Assembly (NCBI RefSeq): GCF_014203855.1 | Contig: NZ_JACHJV010000001.1 | Span: forward strand, 7,068,001 to 7,132,000 | Reading direction: 5' to 3' | Source: Kitasatospora kifunensis | GTDB lineage: Bacteria; Actinomycetota; Actinomycetes; Streptomycetales; Streptomycetaceae | DNA length: 64,000 nt | In this document: positions 8,641 to 18,086 of the stretch, in pieces | Layout: the number at the start of each line of letters is the position of its first letter | Position numbering within the stretch: position 1 is the stretch's first letter | Program-made: the position numbers and the translations under genes | The notes under the pieces: generated by a model | Told to the model about the DNA's origin: nothing | What the model saw: the letters and a program-made list of their open reading frames with translations, nothing else | Database searches by the model: none

Positions 8641-8782
8641 CGCCCTATCTTGCCTGCTGCCGCTCTGGCTGGGCAAAGATCGGGTCCGCGGGCCTGCTGT
8701 CGCCACCCCACAGTGGCCCGCGCCGCGCTTGTGCGCGGGCGCACATTGCCTGCCTCCCGCACGTCGTGCCAGGCTGCCGCAC

Positions 8783-9964
8783 ATGATCCAGCACCCCGCC
8801 ACGGCGAGAAGGACCAGCGCGCCCGCCGCCGTCTTCGACTGGCTCGACGAGGCCGCCGAGCTGCGCGCCCGGGCCGGCCTGACCCGCACCCTGCGCGCCC
8901 GCCCCGCCCAGGACCCGGTGCTCGACCTGGCCAGCAACGACTACCTGGGCCTGACCCACCACCCCGAGGTCACCCGGGCCGCCGCCGAGGCCGCGCTGCG
9001 CTGGGGTGCCGGGGCCACCGGATCCCGTCTGGTCACCGGCACCACCGAGCTGCACGCCGAGCTGGAAGTCGAGCTGGCCGACTTCTACGGCGTGGAGGCC
9101 GCCCTGGTCTTCTCCTCCGGCTACGCGGCCAACCTGGCCGCCCTCACCGCGCTCACCGACCCCGACACGCTGATCGTCTCCGACGCCTACAACCACGCCT
9201 CGCTGATCGACGGCTGCCGGCTCTCGCGCGCGGACGTGCACCGGGCCCCGCACGCCGACCCCGACGCGGCGGCCGCCGTGCTCGCCGAGCGCCACCAGCC
9301 GCGCGCGCTGCTGGTCAGCGACACCGTCTTCTCGGTGGACGGCAACGCCGCCCCGCTGACCGGGCTGGCCGCCGCCGCCCGGGCCCACGGCGCCGCGCTG
9401 CTGGTGGACGACGCACACGGCCTCGGGGTGCTGGGCGCCGGCGGGCGCGGCGCGCTGACCGCCGCCGGGCTCGCGGGCGAGCCGGACGTGGTGGCCACCG
9501 CCACGCTCTCCAAGTCGCTCGGCTCCCAGGGCGGCGTGGTGCTCGGGCCCCGCCGGGTGATCCGGCACCTGGTCGAGACCGCGCGCACCTTCATCTTCGA
9601 CACCGGGCTCGCCCCCGCGGCCGTCGGCGCGGCGCTGGCCGCGCTGCGCCTGCTGCGCGCCGAGCCGGCCCGCGCCGAGCGCGCCCGCGAGGTCGCGCTC
9701 ACCCTGGCCGCCCGATTGACCGACGCGGGCCTGCGGGCGAGCGAGCCGGACGCGGCCGTGGTCTCGGTCCGCGCGCCCGGCCCCGAGCAGGCGGTGGCCT
9801 GGGCCGCGGCCTGCCGCGCGGCCGGGCTGGCGGTGGGCTGCTTCCGCCCGCCGTCCGTGCCGGACGGGTACTCCCGGCTGCGCCTGACGGCGCGGGCCGA
9901 TCTGACGGATGACCAGATCGACCTCGCGGTCCGCACCCTGAGCGTGACCGCCCCCCTGGGCTGA
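8783..9964 (+). CDS. bioF: 8-amino-7-oxononanoate synthase BioF
   Basis: A PLP-dependent alpha-oxoamine synthase that condenses pimeloyl thioester with alanine in the first committed step of biotin ring assembly. The 393-residue protein has the substrate-loop sequence ATGSRLVTGTT, a cofactor Asp-Ala-His in VDDAHGLGVLG (D209, H212) and the Schiff-base Lys in TLSKSLGSQGG (K244). Family members include Kbl, also encoded here at 14185; the location near bioBAD and the ATGSRL loop favour BioF. It is on the opposite strand from bioBAD, separated by the helicase gene. No clear ribosome site; CAGGCT lies seven bases before the ATG. Confidence 0.88.
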   Translation: MIQHPATARRTSAPAAVFDWLDEAAELRARAGLTRTLRARPAQDPVLDLASNDYLGLTHHPEVTRAAAEAALRWGAGATGSRLVTGTTELHAELEVELADFYGVEAALVFSSGYAANLAALTALTDPDTLIVSDAYNHASLIDGCRLSRADVHRAPHADPDAAAAVLAERHQPRALLVSDTVFSVDGNAAPLTGLAAAARAHGAALLVDDAHGLGVLGAGGRGALTAAGLAGEPDVVATATLSKSLGSQGGVVLGPRRVIRHLVETARTFIFDTGLAPAAVGAALAALRLLRAEPARAERAREVALTLAARLTDAGLRASEPDAAVVSVRAPGPEQAVAWAAACRAAGLAVGCFRPPSVPDGYSRLRLTARADLTDDQIDLAVRTLSVTAPLG

Positions 9965-9970
9965 CCCTGA

Positions 9971-10017
9971 GCCCACCCCGGGGGGCCGCACACCCCGGGG
10001 GTCCGCACACCCCGGGG
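9971..10017. repeat. Short tandem repeat with CCCCGGGG cores
   Basis: Three copies of a unit of about 13-17 bp ending in CCCCGGGG lie between the convergent bioF and MFS genes (9971-9983, 9985-10000, 10001-10017). Each core is palindromic, so the array may also terminate transcription. Confidence 0.55.
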
Positions 10018-10019
10018 CC

Positions 10020-11216
10020 TCAGACCCGGGCCGGCGCCAGCTGCTCGGCTGCCCGCCGCCCGCGCCACGCCGGAGCGAGCGCGACCAGCACCAGCGGCGC
10101 CGCCACGCAGGCGAAGCAGAGCGGCAGTGGCAGCCGCCCCGCCAGTGGCCCGGCCGCCGCCGTGCCCAGCGCCGACCCCGCGTTGAAGGCGGTGTTCACC
10201 CAGCTCCCCGCCCTGGTCCGGTGCTCGGCCGCCGCCCGCTGGTCCGCCAGCACGTACGCCGTGGCCAGCGTCGGGCTCACCAGCAGCCCGACGGCCGCCA
10301 CCGCCGTCGCCAGCGCGAGCAGCCCGCCCAGGCCCACCGCGCCGCCCGCCAGCGCCAGCAGCCCGCCGAGCCCGGCAGCCGTCGCGGTCAGCCGAGCCGC
10401 CACCGGGCGTCGCCAGCGCACCGCGCCGTGGGCCAGACCGCCCACCGCGCTGCCCGCCGCCAGCGCCGCCTCCAGCCAGGCCAGCGCGCCCGCCTGCCCG
10501 CGCGCACCGACCGCGACCACCAGCAGCAGGCCGAGCCCGCCCAGCGCCAGCCCGAGCGCCCAGGCCACCGCCACAGGGTGCCCGATCCCGCGCACCCGCC
10601 CACCGCTGCGCCCACCCGCGCGCGCCTCGCCCCGTGGCTCGGCTGCGGTCACCCGCGCCGGGGCGAGCCGGGCGAGCCCCAGCGCACCGGTGACCACCAG
10701 CCCGGCGCTCAGCACCAGCCCCGCGCCACCGCCGACCACCCCCACCAGCAGCGGTCCGCCGACGTACAGCAGCTCCTCGGCCACCGCGTCCAGGCTGAAG
10801 GCGCGCTCCAACAGCCCGTGCGGGCCCAGCAGTTCACTCCAGCGGGCGCGCAGCACCGGCCCGAGCGGGGGAGCGCACGCCCCAGCCGCAGCCGCCAGCA
10901 CGAGCAGCGCCCGCTCGCCGCTCACCAGCGTCAGCGCGAGCAGCAGCCCGCCGTACGGCAGGCTCAGCGCCGGCAGCACCCGGCGCGCCCCGTGACGGTC
11001 GATCAGCGCGGCGCGCACCGGCGCCAGCGCGGCGCAGGTCAGGCCGAAGACGGCCAGCACCGCGCCCACGGCGGCGTACGAGCCGGTGCGGTGGCGCACC
11101 GTCAGCACCAGGGCGAGCGAGACGGTGCCGTAGGAGAGCCGCCCGATCAGGGCGGCGGCGAAGACGGGCGTGGCGCCGGGTATGCGCAGTAACGCCCGGT
11201 AGGAGGACGAAGACAT
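10020..11216 (-). CDS. MFS transporter
   Basis: A 398-residue integral membrane protein with about 12 hydrophobic segments, typical of a major facilitator efflux or uptake permease. Between helices 2 and 3 is the loop DRHGARRVLP, a variant of the MFS motif A. The N-terminus is SSSSYRALLRIPGATPVF, as in many actinobacterial multidrug-type MFS proteins. The ATG has AGGAGGA eight bases upstream. It is divergent from the enoyl-CoA hydratase gene. Substrate unknown. Confidence 0.85.
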   Translation of the reverse strand: MSSSSYRALLRIPGATPVFAAALIGRLSYGTVSLALVLTVRHRTGSYAAVGAVLAVFGLTCAALAPVRAALIDRHGARRVLPALSLPYGGLLLALTLVSGERALLVLAAAAGACAPPLGPVLRARWSELLGPHGLLERAFSLDAVAEELLYVGGPLLVGVVGGGAGLVLSAGLVVTGALGLARLAPARVTAAEPRGEARAGGRSGGRVRGIGHPVAVAWALGLALGGLGLLLVVAVGARGQAGALAWLEAALAAGSAVGGLAHGAVRWRRPVAARLTATAAGLGGLLALAGGAVGLGGLLALATAVAAVGLLVSPTLATAYVLADQRAAAEHRTRAGSWVNTAFNAGSALGTAAAGPLAGRLPLPLCFACVAAPLVLVALAPAWRGRRAAEQLAPARV

Positions 11217-11407
11217 GGGAGTTCCTCAACTCGGGTCTGATAAGTCAGCGAAGCCTGCGGGAACGCCGAGCAGCCACACCCGGATGACGTCACGGGTGCG
11301 GTCGGCGGCGGAGGCTACGCACGGAAGAGGAACACGGCCGCAGACTAGCAGGGCCGGGGCCGCTAGTGTCAGGGTTCACCACCGTTAACTCATCTGGAGG
11401 ACCCGGC

Positions 11408-12181
11408 ATGACACGGTTCGTCACCCTGGAGGTCGCGGACGCCGTCGGCACCATCCGACTGGCCCGCCCGCCGATGAACGCTCTGGACATCGCGATGCAG
11501 GACCAGCTGCGCGAGGTCGCGCAGGAGGCCACCGAGCGCGCCGAGGTGCGCGCGGTGGTGATCTGGGGCGGCGAGAAGGTGTTCGCGGCGGGCGCGGACA
11601 TCAAGGAGATGGAGCGCATGTCGTACACCGACATGGTCGCGCGCGGGGTGGCGCTGCAGGAGGCGTTCACCGCCGTGGCCCGCATCCCCAAGCCGGTGGT
11701 GGCTGCCGTGACCGGTTACGCGCTCGGCGGTGGCTGCGAGCTCGCGCTCTGCGCCGATGTCCGGATCGCGGCGGAAAACGCCAAGCTCGGCCAGCCGGAG
11801 ATCCTGCTCGGCCTGATCCCGGGCGCCGGCGGCACCCAGCGGCTGTCCCGGCTGGTGGGCCCGGCCAAGGCCAAGGACCTGATCTTCACCGGCCGTCAGG
11901 TCCGCGCCGAGGAGGCGTTGCGGATCGGCCTGGTCGACCGGGTGGTGCCGGCCGAGGAGGTCTACCAGGCCGCGCTGGAGTGGGCCGGCAAGCTCGCCGC
12001 CGGGCCCGCCTGGGCGCTGCGCGCGGCCAAGGAGGCGGTGGACCGCGGCCTGGAGAGCGACCTGGACACCGGCCTGGCCCTGGAACGCTCGCTCTTCGCC
12101 GGCCTGTTCGCCACCGAGGACCGCGAGATCGGCATGCGCAGCTTCGTCGAGGACGGCCCGGGCAAGGCGAAGTTCAACTGA
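11408..12181 (+). CDS. Enoyl-CoA hydratase/isomerase family protein
   Basis: A 257-residue crotonase-fold enzyme that adds water to trans-2-enoyl-CoA in fatty-acid or amino-acid breakdown. The oxyanion-hole segment is FAAGADIKEM. Both catalytic glutamates of true hydratases are present: the one in GGGCELAL and the one in GQPEILLGLIPGAGGTQ. Length is normal. The ATG has GGAGG seven bases upstream. The gene stands alone, 10 kb from the acyl-CoA carboxylase operon, so a direct pathway link is not shown. Confidence 0.92.
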   Translation: MTRFVTLEVADAVGTIRLARPPMNALDIAMQDQLREVAQEATERAEVRAVVIWGGEKVFAAGADIKEMERMSYTDMVARGVALQEAFTAVARIPKPVVAAVTGYALGGGCELALCADVRIAAENAKLGQPEILLGLIPGAGGTQRLSRLVGPAKAKDLIFTGRQVRAEEALRIGLVDRVVPAEEVYQAALEWAGKLAAGPAWALRAAKEAVDRGLESDLDTGLALERSLFAGLFATEDREIGMRSFVEDGPGKAKFN

Positions 12182-12226
12182 GAGGGTCCGCCAAAAAGGT
12201 CCGCCAAGAGGGCCCGCCGGCGGGGG

Positions 12227-12880
12227 TCACGGCCGGCTGAGCAGCACCTCCGCCCCCACCGGTCGGTAGCCGGCCGCCTGGAAGGCCCGCACACTGGCCG
12301 CGTTGCCCGGCGCCTGCTGGGCCCACAGCACATCGCCCTCGGGCAGCAGGTGGCGGGCGCTGATCGCCAGCGCCCGCCCCAGCCCGCGCCCGGCGGCCTG
12401 CGGATCCACCTCGATCGCCGCCTCCCAGCGCCCGGCCACGCCGAGCCCGAGCACCAGGACGCCGCCCGGCACCGTCCAGACCCGTACCCCGTCGCGGAAC
12501 CGCAGTGCCCGCACCACCCGGGGGTGCTCGCGGTCGGCCATCTCCTCCAGCGGCAGCGGCGGCGCACCGGGCAGCCGCCCGGCCACCGTCAGCAGGTCGA
12601 CGTTGCCGATGGTGCGCCCGGTGCGCTCGGCGAAGGCCGTCAGGAAGGCGGGGCAGAGCGGCGCGGACAGCGGCTCGGCCACCACCTGGGCGAGGGTCGC
12701 GTGCACCCAGGCCGGGTCCTCCGCGGTGAAGACCACCGCGTGCGCGCTGAACGACAGCACCCCCGCCGTCCGGCCGCTGGGCTGCGGCACCACGGTGACC
12801 TCGCCGTTCGGTGGTGGGAAACGGCCACGGGCCGCGTCGGCCAGGAAGCCTGCCAGGGTGCGTCGCTGATGGATCGTCAT
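12227..12880 (-). CDS. GNAT family N-acetyltransferase
   Basis: A 217-residue protein. The C-terminal half carries the acetyl-CoA site: AAIEVDPQAAGRGLGRALA (motif A with GRGLG) and GNAASVRAFQAAGYRPVGAE (motif B). The N-terminal half is a family-specific region without clear motifs, as in two-part GNAT proteins. ATG 12880 was chosen; TAGGCT on the coding strand (12888-12893) sits seven bases upstream and there is no Shine-Dalgarno sequence, which fits a leaderless transcript. The frame stays open further upstream. Substrate unknown. Confidence 0.8.
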   Translation of the reverse strand: MTIHQRRTLAGFLADAARGRFPPPNGEVTVVPQPSGRTAGVLSFSAHAVVFTAEDPAWVHATLAQVVAEPLSAPLCPAFLTAFAERTGRTIGNVDLLTVAGRLPGAPPLPLEEMADREHPRVVRALRFRDGVRVWTVPGGVLVLGLGVAGRWEAAIEVDPQAAGRGLGRALAISARHLLPEGDVLWAQQAPGNAASVRAFQAAGYRPVGAEVLLSRP

Positions 12881-13144
12881 GCCGGTGAGCCTAACGATCT
12901 CCGGCCATCTGTGATCCCCCGAACGGGTGAGGAGCGGCATGGTGCCAGGCCACCGAGTCGCAGCTCGGGCACGATCGTGAAGCCCTGCTGTCGCCGTCGT
13001 TAAGAATTCCTCGATGGACCACACCCCCTCCCACCAGGCAGATTGCTCCGTGCCCGGCACGGAATGGCGCCGTCGCCGGGCCCCCTTTCTTTCCCCCGTC
13101 CGACCCCTCCCGCTCTCTCCCTCCCGTGCGTCAGGAGCCCAGCC

Positions 13145-14176
13145 GTGAAGGCACTCGTCAAGAAGCAGGCCGAGCCCGGACTGTGGCTGACCGACGTCCC
13201 GGAGCCCGAGATCGGCCCGGCCGACGTGCTGATCAAGGTGCTGCGCACCGGCATCTGCGGCACCGACCTGCACATCCGCAAGTGGGACGGCTGGGCGCAG
13301 CAGACCATCCGCACCCCGATGACCATCGGCCACGAGTTCGTCGGCGAGGTCGTGGCGCTGGGCCCGGCGGTCGCCGATGTGAACGTGGGCGACCTGGTCA
13401 GTGGCGAGGGCCACCTGGTCTGCGGCAAGTGCCGCAACTGCCTGGCCGGGCGGCGCCACCTGTGCCGCAACACCGTCGGACTGGGCGTCAACCGGGACGG
13501 CGCGTTCGCCGAGTACGTCGCGCTGCCCGCCTCCAACGTCTGGGTGCACCGGGTGCCGGTGGATCTGGACGTGGCGGCGATCTTCGACCCGTTCGGCAAC
13601 GCCGTGCACACCGCGCTCTCCTTCCCGCTGGTCGGCGAGGACGTGCTGGTCACCGGTGCGGGCCCGATCGGCATCATGGCCGCCGCCGTCGCCAAGCACG
13701 CCGGTGCCCGGCACGTGATGATCACCGACGTCAGCCCCTACCGCCTGGACCTGGCCCGCAAGGTCGGCGTCTCGCTGGCGCTGGACGTCTCGCAGCACAC
13801 CATCGAGGAGGGCCAGCAGAAGCTCGGCCTGCGCGAGGGCTTCGACGTGGGCCTGGAGATGTCGGGCCGTCCCGAGGCGCTGCGCTCGATGATCGACAAC
13901 ATGACGCACGGCGGCAAGATCGCCATGCTCGGCCTGCCCGCCGAGGAGTTCGCGATCGACTGGGCGAAGGTGGTCACCTCGATGATCACCATCAAGGGCA
14001 TCTACGGGCGCGAGATGTTCGAGACCTGGTACGCGATGTCGGTGCTGCTGGAGGGCGGGCTCGACCTGACCCCGGTGATCACCGGGCGGTACGCCGCGCA
14101 GGACTTCGAGGCCGCGTTCGACGAGGCGGCCGGCGGCCGCTGCGGCAAGATCATTCTCGACTGGACCTCTCTCTAG
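13145..14176 (+). CDS. tdh: L-threonine 3-dehydrogenase
   Basis: A zinc-dependent medium-chain dehydrogenase that oxidises L-threonine to 2-amino-3-ketobutyrate with NAD+. Catalytic zinc ligands are C38, H63 and E64 (GHEFVGE); the structural zinc cysteines are C93, C96, C99 and C107. The nucleotide-binding loop is VTGAGPIGIMAA. The length of 343 residues is close to E. coli Tdh. GTG start with AGGAG eight bases upstream. kbl follows after 8 bp, so the pair forms the threonine-to-glycine pathway. The 264-bp upstream gap contains no recognised glycine riboswitch. Confidence 0.95.
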   Translation: MKALVKKQAEPGLWLTDVPEPEIGPADVLIKVLRTGICGTDLHIRKWDGWAQQTIRTPMTIGHEFVGEVVALGPAVADVNVGDLVSGEGHLVCGKCRNCLAGRRHLCRNTVGLGVNRDGAFAEYVALPASNVWVHRVPVDLDVAAIFDPFGNAVHTALSFPLVGEDVLVTGAGPIGIMAAAVAKHAGARHVMITDVSPYRLDLARKVGVSLALDVSQHTIEEGQQKLGLREGFDVGLEMSGRPEALRSMIDNMTHGGKIAMLGLPAEEFAIDWAKVVTSMITIKGIYGREMFETWYAMSVLLEGGLDLTPVITGRYAAQDFEAAFDEAAGGRCGKIILDWTSL

Positions 14177-14184
14177 GAGCCCCC

Positions 14185-15378
<1,194 letters not shown>

Positions 15379-15429
15379 TCGCGCCGGCAGCGTGATCGAG
15401 AGGTGCGTTCGCGCTGGCAGAATGGCTGA

Positions 15430-16341
15430 GTGATCGACGCCAGACGCCTGCGGACGCTGCGCGCCGTGGCGGACCACCGGACGGTGACCGCCGCGGCCGC
15501 GGCGCTCTACCTGACCCCTTCCGCGGTCTCCCAGCAACTGGCCGCGCTGGAACAGGAGACCGGGCACGCGCTGCTCGCCCGGGACGGGCGCGGGGTGCGG
15601 CTGACGGCGGCCGGCGAGATCCTGCTGAGCCATGCGGACGCCGTGCTCGCCCAGTTGGAACGGGCCGAGGCCGACCTCGCGGCCTACGCGGCCGGCGCCG
15701 AGGGCCAGGTCACGGTGGCCTCCTTCGCCACCGGCATCGCCCTGGTCCTGGCGCCGGCGATCGGCACCCTGGCCGCGACCGCGCCGGGGGTGCGGCTCAA
15801 GGTGCTGGACGCCGAGGGCGATGCCAGCCTGCCGATGCTGCTGGACGGCCAGGCCGACCTCGCGGTGGCCGTCGAGTACCGCGGCGCGCCGCGGGGCGAC
15901 GACCAGCGCCTGGCCAGATTCCCGCTCTACGCCGAGCCGTTCGAGGCGGTGCTGCCACTGGGCCACCGACTGGCCGGGCAGGTGGGACCGGTGGCGATGG
16001 CCGAGCTGGCCGCCGAGCCGTGGATCGGCCCCTACCCGGGCAACCCCTGCCACGACGTGGTGCTGCTCGCCTGCGAGCACGCCGGCTTCGCGCCGCGCCT
16101 GCTGCACTCCTCGGACGACTTCCGCGCGGTGGTCGCGCTCGCCTCGGCCGGCGCCGGGGTGGCCCTGGTGCCGCGTTCCGCGCTGCGGGGGGTCGATCTG
16201 GCGCGGGTGGCGGTGCGCGCGGTGGACAGTGAGCTGGCCACCCGCAAGGTCTTCGCGGCCGTCCGCGGCGGCGCCGAGCACCATCCGCTGATCAGACCGG
16301 TGCTGGAGGCGCTGGCCACGGCCGCCGCCGAGCTGGCCTGA
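15430..16341 (+). CDS. LysR-family transcriptional regulator
   Basis: A 303-residue LysR-type regulator. The N-terminal winged helix-turn-helix spans about residues 1-65 (RRLRTLRAVADHRTVTAAAA and the recognition helix TPSAVSQQLAALEQE). A substrate-binding domain follows from about residue 90 with two Rossmann-like lobes. It follows kbl by 51 bp on the same strand. The GTG start has no Shine-Dalgarno sequence, but CAGAAT ends six bases upstream, which fits its own leaderless promoter. Targets unknown; tdh-kbl is a plausible but unproven one. Confidence 0.9.
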   Translation: MIDARRLRTLRAVADHRTVTAAAAALYLTPSAVSQQLAALEQETGHALLARDGRGVRLTAAGEILLSHADAVLAQLERAEADLAAYAAGAEGQVTVASFATGIALVLAPAIGTLAATAPGVRLKVLDAEGDASLPMLLDGQADLAVAVEYRGAPRGDDQRLARFPLYAEPFEAVLPLGHRLAGQVGPVAMAELAAEPWIGPYPGNPCHDVVLLACEHAGFAPRLLHSSDDFRAVVALASAGAGVALVPRSALRGVDLARVAVRAVDSELATRKVFAAVRGGAEHHPLIRPVLEALATAAAELA

Positions 16342-16353
16342 TCCCGCGGGTCC

Positions 16354-16455
16354 GCCCTGATCTGCCGGTCGGCCTGACTTGGCGGTCGCCCAGATGCGCT
16401 GGTCGCCCTGACTTGGCGGTCGCCCTGATTTGCCGGTCGCCCTGATTTGCCGAGA
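16354..16455. repeat. Minisatellite, six 17-bp units
   Basis: Six head-to-tail copies of a 17-bp unit close to GCCCTGATTTGCCGGTC fill the gap between the LysR gene and the next start. Units are 16354-16370, 16371-16387, 16388-16404, 16405-16421, 16422-16438 and 16439-16455, with a few substitutions each. A 17-bp period cannot preserve a reading frame, so it is a noncoding array. Confidence 0.85.
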
Positions 16456-16473
16456 GTTACGAGGAGCCAGAAC

Positions 16474-17379
16474 GTGACTGCCCTTCCCATCGCGGTGATC
16501 GGCCTGGGTGACATCGCCCAGAAGGCCTACCTGCCGGTGCTCGCCACCCAGCCGGGTCTCGACCTGCGGCTGATGACCCGCGACCGGGCCAAGCTCGACC
16601 GGATCGGCGACACCTACCGGATCGGGTCGCGCTTCACCGACCTCGACGAACTGATCGCCAGCGGCCCGCGCGCCGCCTTCGTGCACTCCGCCACCGACAC
16701 GCACGTCGCCATCGCCGAACGGCTGCTCACCGCCGGCATCGACGTCTACGTGGACAAGCCGCTCGACTACCACCTCGAAGAGTCGCGCCGGCTGACCGAA
16801 CTCGCCGACCGCCTGGGCCGCTCGCTGATGGTCGGCTTCAACCGCCGCTACGCGCCCGGGTACGTGCAGGCCAAGGAGCGGCCGCGCGATCTGATCATCT
16901 TGCAGAAGAACCGCGAGGGACTGCCGGAGGCGGCGCGCACCCTGGTTCTGGACGACTTCATTCACGTGGTGGACACCCTGCGCTTCCTCGTCCCCGGCGA
17001 GATCGAGCACGTCGACGTCCGTTCGCGCAGCCACGACGGCCTGCTCGAACACCTCGTCCTGACCCTGGCCGGCGACGGCTTCACCGCGCTCGGCGTGATG
17101 AACCGGGTGAGCGGCTCGACCGAGGAGGTGCTGGAGGTCTCCGGCGCCGACGCCAAGCGCAGCGTGGTCAACCTCGCCGAGGTGATCGACCACCGCGGCC
17201 AGCCGACCGTGCGCCGCCGCGGCGACTGGGTGCCGGTGGCCCGCCAACGCGGCATCGAGCAGATCGTGCTGGCCTTCCTGGACGCGGTGCGGGCGGAGAA
17301 GACCGTCGACGCCCACGACGCGCTGCGTACCCACGAGTTGTGCGAGCTGATCGTGCGTCGGGTGACCGAGGGCAGCTGA
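16474..17379 (+). CDS. Gfo/Idh/MocA-family oxidoreductase
   Basis: A 301-residue NAD(P)-dependent dehydrogenase. The N-terminal Rossmann motif is AVIGLGDIAQKAYLPVLA, and the family motif is DKPLDYHLEESRRL, where the EKP-type lysine is present as DKP. The active-site region includes GFNRRYAPG and an Asp-His pair in DDFIHVVDTLRFL. Members oxidise or reduce sugars and related cyclic substrates; the substrate here is unknown. GTG 16474 was chosen for its GAGGAG site. The gene is separated from LysR by the 17-bp minisatellite. Confidence 0.88.
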   Translation: MTALPIAVIGLGDIAQKAYLPVLATQPGLDLRLMTRDRAKLDRIGDTYRIGSRFTDLDELIASGPRAAFVHSATDTHVAIAERLLTAGIDVYVDKPLDYHLEESRRLTELADRLGRSLMVGFNRRYAPGYVQAKERPRDLIILQKNREGLPEAARTLVLDDFIHVVDTLRFLVPGEIEHVDVRSRSHDGLLEHLVLTLAGDGFTALGVMNRVSGSTEEVLEVSGADAKRSVVNLAEVIDHRGQPTVRRRGDWVPVARQRGIEQIVLAFLDAVRAEKTVDAHDALRTHELCELIVRRVTEGS

Positions 17380-17406
17380 CGGTAGATCAGGGGGCGGCGC
17401 CGAGGA

Positions 17407-17934
17407 TCAGCTGTCGGCTTCCTGGGCTGGTTCCGCCTCGTTCAGCAGCGGGAACAGGCGGGCCAGTACCGCCACCGGGGTTGTGTGCGGGCGATTGGCG
17501 TCGCGGTGCTGGAAGCCGACCAACACCCGGCGCAACTGCTCGCCGACCTCGCGTAGTTCACCGGGGGTCAGGTGCAGCACGGCGCTGAACGCGTCGTCCT
17601 CGCGCCACTGTTCCGGTGCCTGGTCGCGACGGGCCATCCAGAGTTGGTAGCTGGTGTCCTCCAACTCGCGGTGGAAGAGCGAGGAGTCCTGCGGGCTCTC
17701 GGGCGGCAGCTGGCGCAGTTGCCAGGGGCGAGCGCGGCCGATGCGCTGCGGCGCGTCCTCGATCAGGCCGTGCTCGGCCAGCTTGCGCAGGTGGAAGGAG
17801 CACAGGCCGGAGCTGTAGCCGAGCTTCTGCGCGGCCTCGGTGGAGGTGACACTGCCGACCTCGGTGAGCAGCTTGAGCAGGGCGGTGCGGATGGGGTGCT
17901 CGGTCAGGACGGCGGCCGGGAGTCGTCGGGTCAC
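17407..17934 (-). CDS. Winged helix-turn-helix (ArsR-type) regulator
   Basis: A 175-residue DNA-binding protein. The N-terminal domain (about residues 10-85) is a winged helix: PIRTALLKLL, then TSTEAAQKLGYSSGLCSFHL as the recognition region, then LAEHGLIEDA leading into the wing. The C-terminal part (90-175) is helical and may bind a ligand or dimerise. It starts with GTG, divergent from the peptide deformylase gene, and the 152-bp gap contains a large TTTGCAAA palindrome that is a natural candidate for its operator. No ligand prediction can be made. Confidence 0.8.
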   Translation of the reverse strand: MTRRLPAAVLTEHPIRTALLKLLTEVGSVTSTEAAQKLGYSSGLCSFHLRKLAEHGLIEDAPQRIGRARPWQLRQLPPESPQDSSLFHRELEDTSYQLWMARRDQAPEQWREDDAFSAVLHLTPGELREVGEQLRRVLVGFQHRDANRPHTTPVAVLARLFPLLNEAEPAQEADS

Positions 17935-17985
17935 GTGGCTGAGCGTGCGGCCTCGGGTGACCGGTAGTCAAGTGACGCCGCGCTA

Positions 17986-18045
17986 TGCAAAGCGCTATCC
18001 TTTGCAAGCTCGTGGGGGCTTTGCAAACTTTGCAAAGCCCCCACG
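17986..18045. promoter_or_regulatory. Putative operator: TGCAAAG pair and 35-bp perfect palindrome
   Basis: Positions 18011-18027 and 18029-18045 are perfect 17-base inverted arms around a single C; the centre reads CTTTGCAAACTTTGCAAAG. A second inverted pair lies just left, TGCAAAG at 17986-17992 and CTTTGCA at 18000-18006. The cluster sits between the divergent HTH gene (start 17934) and def (start 18087). It could be a regulator operator. Transcribed toward def, the arms could also fold into a 14-bp hairpin 42 bases before the start codon. Confidence 0.6.
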
Positions 18046-18086
18046 GGTTGCCAGAGAGCGGAGAAGCGCGTCAGGGAGGGCAAGCG

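Noticed and set aside
6112..9912. 1266-codon plus-strand frame crossing the helicase and bioF
   Set aside because: It is antisense to the helicase motifs and out of frame with bioF; composition is a high-GC artefact.
12881..13144. Glycine riboswitch ahead of tdh-kbl
   Set aside because: I looked for the conserved paired aptamer elements and saw only a short CCGTGC hairpin; not enough to call.
16354..16455. Possible CRISPR array
   Set aside because: The 17-bp repeats are directly adjacent without unique spacers and there are no cas genes; it is a minisatellite.
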